From positions 1 through 10,702 of the forward strand of contig DOUV01001003.1 of the NCBI GenBank assembly GCA_003520455.1: a stretch of DNA of 10,702 nucleotides, given 5' to 3'. Of this stretch, positions 7,334-10,702 are shown one piece after another; the first letter of the stretch is position 1; the number at the start of each line of letters is the position of its first letter. A program made the position numbers and the translations under genes. This DNA is from Chloroflexota bacterium (GTDB lineage: Bacteria > Chloroflexota > Anaerolineae > Ardenticatenales > Ardenticatenaceae). The notes under the pieces were generated by a model, which saw only the letters and a program-made list of their open reading frames with translations, was not told the origin of the DNA and made no database searches.

Positions 7334-7558
7334 TTCCAGGAGTTGGAAGTCAGGGTCGCGTACTTCTGGCCCTGCATCGTTGCCTTCAACGGCTAGAGCG
7401 GCTACCGCATCGTCTGCGAGAGGCAGGCCCGGCCCGGCATCCAACTGCAGCGCCTGGCCGCGGCGCTGGTGTTCTTGCTCCCGAGCAGCAGCCGGCGCAA
7501 TGCCAACGACAGGATCGACGCGCGGCTCGACTGGTTCTGCCCGCTCCGTGTGTTATGA
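7334..7558 (+). pseudogene. Coding-like stretch with an in-frame stop between sdhA and sdhB
   Basis: Read in the frame starting at 7334, six bases after the sdhA stop, this gives 74 codons interrupted by TAG at 7394-7396 and ended by TGA at 7556-7558. About 94% of the codons end in G or C, at least as strong as in the flanking sdh genes. The product reads as an ordinary protein: VAYFWPCIVAFNG, stop, then SGYRIVCERQARPG, QLQRLAAALVFLLPSSS and NDRIDARLDWFCPLRV. No good start follows the TAG. Before it there is only a TTG at 7343 with an AGGAG directly touching it. I take it as a small gene broken by one stop mutation. The same third-position bias also fits an antisense frame, whose Ser/Arg-rich product looks less natural. 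The family is not recognised. Confidence 0.35.
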
Positions 7559-7632
7559 GAACGCCTCTCATCACGAGGTACGACCCACCTCGGCGTGAGT
7601 CGCACCCGTAGACTTTTTATGGAGACCTTCGG

Positions 7633-8331
<699 letters not shown>

Positions 8332-8333
8332 GG

Positions 8334-8421
8334 AATCAACCGCAACGCGCGCGAAGGGCGCAGAGGCGAGAAGTAGCCTCTGCGCCCTTCGCTTCGCATA
8401 CCTGCCCCGTTGCGGTTGATT
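8334..8421. repeat. Nested perfect palindrome between converging genes, possible two-way terminator
   Basis: An outer pair of 14 bases (8334-8347 AATCAACCGCAACG, 8408-8421) and an inner pair of 17 bases (8351-8367, 8376-8392) are both exact complements. The inner loop is eight bases (GAGAAGTA). The two stems are separated by three bases on the left and 15 on the right. It starts two bases after the sdhB stop and ends six before the stop of the converging 96-residue gene. Either transcript would form a very stable hairpin. There is no T-run, so it may act as a barrier to convergent transcription or be a dispersed palindromic repeat. The wording of the arms (AACCGCAA..GCGAAGGGCGCAGAGGC) resembles repeats common in Chloroflexota and cyanobacteria, from memory only. 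Confidence 0.75.
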
Positions 8422-8427
8422 GATCCC

Positions 8428-8718
8428 TTACCCTCCGCCGGCCAGGTCGGTCAGGTCTTTCTCACGCAAGAGGGCGCGGCGCCAGCGGTTGATGTCGGGG
8501 ATGATGTAGGGCAGGAGCCGGAGCGTGTAGTAGGGCGGGAGCACGGGAAGACCCAGCATATCGCCGAAGAGGATCATCGCCATCAGGTGCTCCCGTTCGG
8601 TTCGCTCGCGGCGCATCATCCGCTCCACCTCGTAGAAGGTCATCCCGTAGAGGAACTCGGCGGCTGTTTGGCGCAGCTTCTCGAGTCGCAGGCGCAATGA
8701 CTCCCACTCTGGCGGCAT
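8428..8718 (-). CDS. Conserved-looking 96-residue protein of unknown function
   Basis: I do not recognise this protein. It starts MPPEWESLRLRLEKLRQTAA at an ATG with GAGGAG six bases upstream, and the open frame beyond that point lacks signals. Residues 5-45 are charged and helical (RLRLEKLRQ..VERMMRRERTEREH), possibly a short coiled coil. Residues 46-75 are hydrophobic with prolines (LMAMILFGDMLGLPVLPPYY..LLPYIIPDI), which could be a re-entrant or single membrane segment. The tail is basic and ends in DLAGGG. No catalytic motif or signal peptide is visible. It has its own near-consensus promoter, so it need not be read with era, which lies 100 bases upstream in the same direction. The real codon usage and regulatory signals make it a genuine gene. 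Confidence 0.8.
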   Translation of the reverse strand: MPPEWESLRLRLEKLRQTAAEFLYGMTFYEVERMMRRERTEREHLMAMILFGDMLGLPVLPPYYTLRLLPYIIPDINRWRRALLREKDLTDLAGGG

Positions 8719-8753
8719 GGTTTTCTCCTCAGTGTACCGATGGGTGCACCTCG

Positions 8754-8782
8754 ATTGTAGCGCCTTGGGCCACCCTTGCCAA
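8754..8782 (-). promoter_or_regulatory. Promoter of the 96-residue unknown gene
   Basis: On the minus strand TTGGCA (8782-8777) and TACAAT (8759-8754) are exactly 17 bases apart, each one base from consensus. The predicted transcript starts near 8747, inside an 8-base palindrome GGTGCACC (8743-8750). That leaves a leader of roughly 28 bases with the GAGGAG ribosome site. Confidence 0.75.
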
Positions 8783-8818
8783 GGCCTGGCGGCAGGCCCA
8801 CGAGCATTTTGCCCTACG

Positions 8819-9790
8819 CTACCGTCGCTTTCGGGGTGGGGCGTACCCCCAGCGCCTGAGGGTCTGCTCGTCGCGCCGCCACTTTGGTCGTACCTTGGCC
8901 CAGAGCTCGAGGAAGACACGCTGTCCCAAAAACTGCTCGATCTCGCGACGAGCCGCAGCGCCGATGGCTTTAAGCTTTCGTCCTCCAGCTCCGATGACGA
9001 TAGGCTTGTGGGCCTCGCGTTCCACAATCACGTTGGCGTTGATGTAGATGAGATCGTTCTCGCGCTCCTTGAACTCCTCGACCTGAACGTCCAGCCCATA
9101 CGGGATCTCCTGTTCAAGTTGGAGGATCGCCTGCTCGCGGATCAATTCGGCGACAATCTCGCGCTCCTGCTGATCGCTGAGTTGCTCGGGCGGGTAGAAG
9201 CGTGGCCCTTCGGGGAGGTGCGCGACGATCGTGTCCAGCAACTCCTCAACGTGGCGGCCTTCGGTGAGCGAGACGATCACCGAATCAACCCATTCCCCGA
9301 GCCCACGGTAGGCCACGACCCGCTCATCGAGTTCGTCCGCAGGCACCAGGTCAGCCTTGTTGAGTACCAGAATCGCCGGGACGCCGGCCGCGGCGATTGC
9401 GGTGACGATCTCTTGATCCTTGGCGTTTGGTGGGTGCGAGACGTCTACCAGGAAGAGGATCAGGTCAGCATCGGGGAGGGCCTCGACTGCCAGATCAACC
9501 ATGAACTCACCAAGTGTATCGTACGGGTCGTGAATCCCGGGCGTGTCCACGAAGATCACCTGCGCATCTGGCCGGGTGAGGAAGCCACGGATGAGGCGGC
9601 GGGTGGTTTGCGGCTTGGGTGTGACGATGGCGATCTTGTGGCCCACGAGCCTGTTCATGAGAGTGCTCTTGCCAACGTTCGGCTGGCCGACCACAGCGAC
9701 AAAACCGGAGCGATGCCCCGCTGGCAGAGCCTCCTCGGGCGGCAAGAGCACCCTGTCCTGATCCTGCGATTGATCCGGTTGATCACTCAT
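8819..9790 (-). CDS. era: GTPase Era, 16S rRNA-binding ribosome assembly factor
   Basis: This 323-residue GTPase binds the 3' end of 16S rRNA and aids small-subunit maturation. The G domain shows G1 GQPNVGKS (35-42), the G2 switch TPKPQTTR (57-64), G3 DTPG (82-85) and G4 NKAD (144-147). The G5 position reads VSLTEG (173-178), where most members have S-A, a mild variation. The typical linker PEQLSDQQEREIVAELIRE (201-219) leads to a C-terminal KH domain with the RNA-gripping loop GAGGRKLKAIG (267-277), followed by LWAKVRPKWR. The N-terminus carries a 28-residue acidic, Gln-rich extension before the P-loop strand. AAGGA lies nine bases before the ATG. It starts 19 bases after the stop of an aldolase remnant and is probably transcribed from that gene's promoter. 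Confidence 0.97.
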   Translation of the reverse strand: MSDQPDQSQDQDRVLLPPEEALPAGHRSGFVAVVGQPNVGKSTLMNRLVGHKIAIVTPKPQTTRRLIRGFLTRPDAQVIFVDTPGIHDPYDTLGEFMVDLAVEALPDADLILFLVDVSHPPNAKDQEIVTAIAAAGVPAILVLNKADLVPADELDERVVAYRGLGEWVDSVIVSLTEGRHVEELLDTIVAHLPEGPRFYPPEQLSDQQEREIVAELIREQAILQLEQEIPYGLDVQVEEFKERENDLIYINANVIVEREAHKPIVIGAGGRKLKAIGAAARREIEQFLGQRVFLELWAKVRPKWRRDEQTLRRWGYAPPRKRR

Positions 9791-9809
9791 TCTTCATCAT
9801 CCTTCGGCT

Positions 9810-9917
9810 CTAAGACAAGTTTCGCCCAAGGTGATCGAGTGCTGTGATCGTGAAGGTGCCCGTCGGTGTGCTCAGTTGCATCAGCGCCCGGGCCTTCCCG
9901 ATGGTGAGATTCGCCAT
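9810..9917 (-). pseudogene. N-terminal remnant of a LacD-like class I aldolase gene
   Basis: This 35-codon frame begins at an ATG with AAGGAGG five bases upstream and reads MANLTIGKARALMQLSTPTG then TFTITALDHLGRNLS and a TAG stop. The pattern LTIGK-x-RAL-QLSTP-G-FTI-ALDH matches the start of tagatose-1,6-bisphosphate aldolase-type (LacD family) enzymes as I know them, which run to about 300 residues. Everything after the ALDH strand is missing, and era begins 19 bases later. So the 5' end of an aldolase gene, with promoter and ribosome site, seems to survive after deletion of the rest. It may still be translated as a short leader peptide for era. The family match is from memory, hence the moderate confidence. 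Confidence 0.55.
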
Positions 9918-9951
9918 TTGCCCCTCCTTGCCGTGGGAGTGATTAGATGCC

Positions 9952-9980
9952 ATTCTAGTGGCGGCGATCGGAGCAGGCAA
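9952..9980 (-). promoter_or_regulatory. Promoter of the aldolase remnant and era
   Basis: On the minus strand TTGCCT (9980-9975) and TAGAAT (9957-9952) are exactly 17 bases apart. The -10 differs from TATAAT at one base. It stands 34 bases before the remnant's ATG and is the only clear promoter upstream of era. Confidence 0.7.
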
Positions 9981-10042
9981 GCACGCTCGTGGCCGAGCAA
10001 GCCAGCTGGACTCGCTTGCGCCCGTTGCGTGGAGAAAGAGAA

Positions 10043-10072
10043 GGGGGAGGGGCTGAAGAGTGCCCCTCCCCC
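10043..10072 (-). terminator. Intrinsic terminator of the GlsB-type gene
   Basis: GGGGGAGGGGC (10043-10053) and its exact complement (10062-10072) form an 11-bp GC stem with an eight-base loop. Downstream in the minus direction comes the pyrimidine-rich TTCTCTTTCTCC. It starts 18 bases past the stop of the membrane-protein gene. Confidence 0.85.
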
Positions 10073-10090
10073 AGATTGAGTTCGTTTGCA

Positions 10091-10354
10091 CTACAGGCGG
10101 GCGCCGCTCAGCGCACGCAGCAGCAGCACGAAGATCACGGCACCCAGGAAGCTGACGATGATCGTGGTGACGTTCAGACCGGTGGTGAGATCAACGCCGA
10201 AGAGCGCTTGGGCCAGGAACCCCCCGACCAGCGCGCCGATCAGTCCGACGATGATGTCGCCCACGACGCCATAACCACCGCCACGAACGACCTGGCCGGC
10301 GAGCCAGCCAGCGATCAAACCGACGATCGCCCAAACGAGGATACTCGTTAACAT
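10091..10354 (-). CDS. GlsB/YeaQ/YmgE-family small membrane protein
   Basis: This 87-residue protein is almost entirely hydrophobic and glycine-rich, with three membrane helices at about 4-20, 31-53 and 61-80. The stretch GLIAGWLAGQVVRGGGYGVV followed by GDIIVGLIGALVGGFL is the hallmark of the transglycosylase-associated (Transgly_assoc) family. Members in enterobacteria are linked to stress and general envelope responses, but their biochemical role is unsettled and no enzyme activity is implied. Length is normal. AGGAGGG lies six bases before the ATG and is the strongest ribosome site in this region, so the protein may be abundant. It is a single-gene unit, with its own terminator and a symmetric site about 47-80 bases upstream. 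Confidence 0.92.
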   Translation of the reverse strand: MLTSILVWAIVGLIAGWLAGQVVRGGGYGVVGDIIVGLIGALVGGFLAQALFGVDLTTGLNVTTIIVSFLGAVIFVLLLRALSGARL

Positions 10355-10400
10355 GTCGAACCCTCCTTTTAGAAAGTGGTAAGAATTGATACGACAGGGA

Positions 10401-10434
10401 GATCACGCTGCCTTCGAAGGGGCGGTTCGTGATC
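10401..10434. promoter_or_regulatory. Inverted repeat upstream of the GlsB-type gene, possible operator or leader hairpin
   Basis: GATCACG (10401-10407) and CGTGATC (10428-10434) are exact complements 20 bases apart, and a 10-base palindrome CCTTCGAAGG (10411-10420) lies between them. No convincing -35/-10 pair was found nearby, so whether this is DNA-level or RNA-level structure is open. Confidence 0.35.
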
Positions 10435-10450
10435 GTCCCTCTATTGTCCG

Positions 10451-10702
10451 TTAGAAGCAAGAGCTATGCCAGAGCCACTCCCCGATAGGAGTGCTACTAT
10501 CCCAGCAGTCTCCAGATTGAACCCGCCCGGCGGCGCCAGGGGAAATAGACCGTCACGTCCTGATTCGAGGTGTTTTGAAGAACCAGCGTTCCGCACCCCA
10601 GATAGGGCGCGTCGTCTCGGCGGGCCGTGGTGCTTCAACAAATCGGAAGGCCTGGCTGGTCGTGGCGATCGTGCCGGCGGCCACGGCCGGCGGTGACGCG
10701 GG
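10451..10702 (-). pseudogene. Possible frameshifted gene remnant running off the right edge
   Basis: No intact gene fits these bases. Three minus-strand pieces in different frames read like parts of one protein. From the right edge comes AVAAGTIATTSQAFRFVEAP, then RRDDAPYLGCGTLVLQNTSN continuing QDVTVYF, then PGAAGRVQSGDCWDSSTPIG continuing EWLWHSSCF and a TAA at 10453-10451. The last shift falls at a run of four Cs (10539-10542 on the plus strand); the earlier one lies between about 10556 and 10634. The Thr/Asn/Val-rich middle resembles a beta-rich exported protein. The alternative is non-coding DNA that only looks protein-like, which I cannot exclude. Confidence 0.25.

Noticed and set aside
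7394..7396. TAG as a pyrrolysine or programmed read-through codon
   Set aside because: No downstream recoding element or pyrrolysine system is visible here. A stop mutation or sequencing error is simpler.
8717..9847. A 376-codon plus-strand frame opposite era
   Set aside because: Era on the minus strand has every G motif and the KH domain. The plus-strand product has no family features and covers the promoter of the 96-residue gene.

Overview
The window is GC-rich bacterial DNA (roughly 60% GC by eye, with GC-ending codons dominating the real genes) carrying housekeeping and central-metabolism genes. The gene content, the SdhC/SdhD sequences (close in style to the two-subunit anchors of Actinobacteria and Chloroflexi) and the near-consensus sigma70-type promoters fit a high-GC Gram-positive-like or Chloroflexota (Thermomicrobia-like) bacterium. 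That placement is inference and was not tested by a search.

Layout. Positions 1-4278 are all on the minus strand: a TPR protein cut by the left edge, ornithine carbamoyltransferase (argF), ATP-dependent PEP carboxykinase (pckA) and an HD-domain phosphohydrolase. A divergent control region at 4279-4683 holds one clear promoter in each direction. Positions 4684-8331, on the plus strand, are a complete succinate dehydrogenase operon in the order sdhC-sdhD-sdhA-sdhB. It is interrupted between sdhA and sdhB by about 300 bases that look like a broken small gene. A large nested palindrome (8334-8421) separates sdhB from the converging minus-strand genes. Those are a 96-residue protein of unknown function with its own promoter, the GTPase era, a 35-codon leftover of an aldolase gene directly upstream of era, and a small GlsB/YeaQ/YmgE-type membrane protein with a strong terminator. 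The last 250 bases may hold a frameshifted gene remnant running off the right edge.

How the genes relate. SdhCDAB oxidises succinate in the TCA cycle and feeds electrons to quinone, while PckA draws oxaloacetate from the same cycle into gluconeogenesis. ArgF makes citrulline for arginine synthesis. Era is a ribosome-assembly GTPase. I found no defence island, CRISPR array, insertion sequence, tRNA or rRNA, and no convincing new multi-gene system. The points worth a second look are small: gene remnants (7334-7558, 9810-9917, 10451-10702), the palindrome at 8334-8421, and symmetric or directly repeated sites placed on or beside promoters at argF, the HD gene and sdhC.
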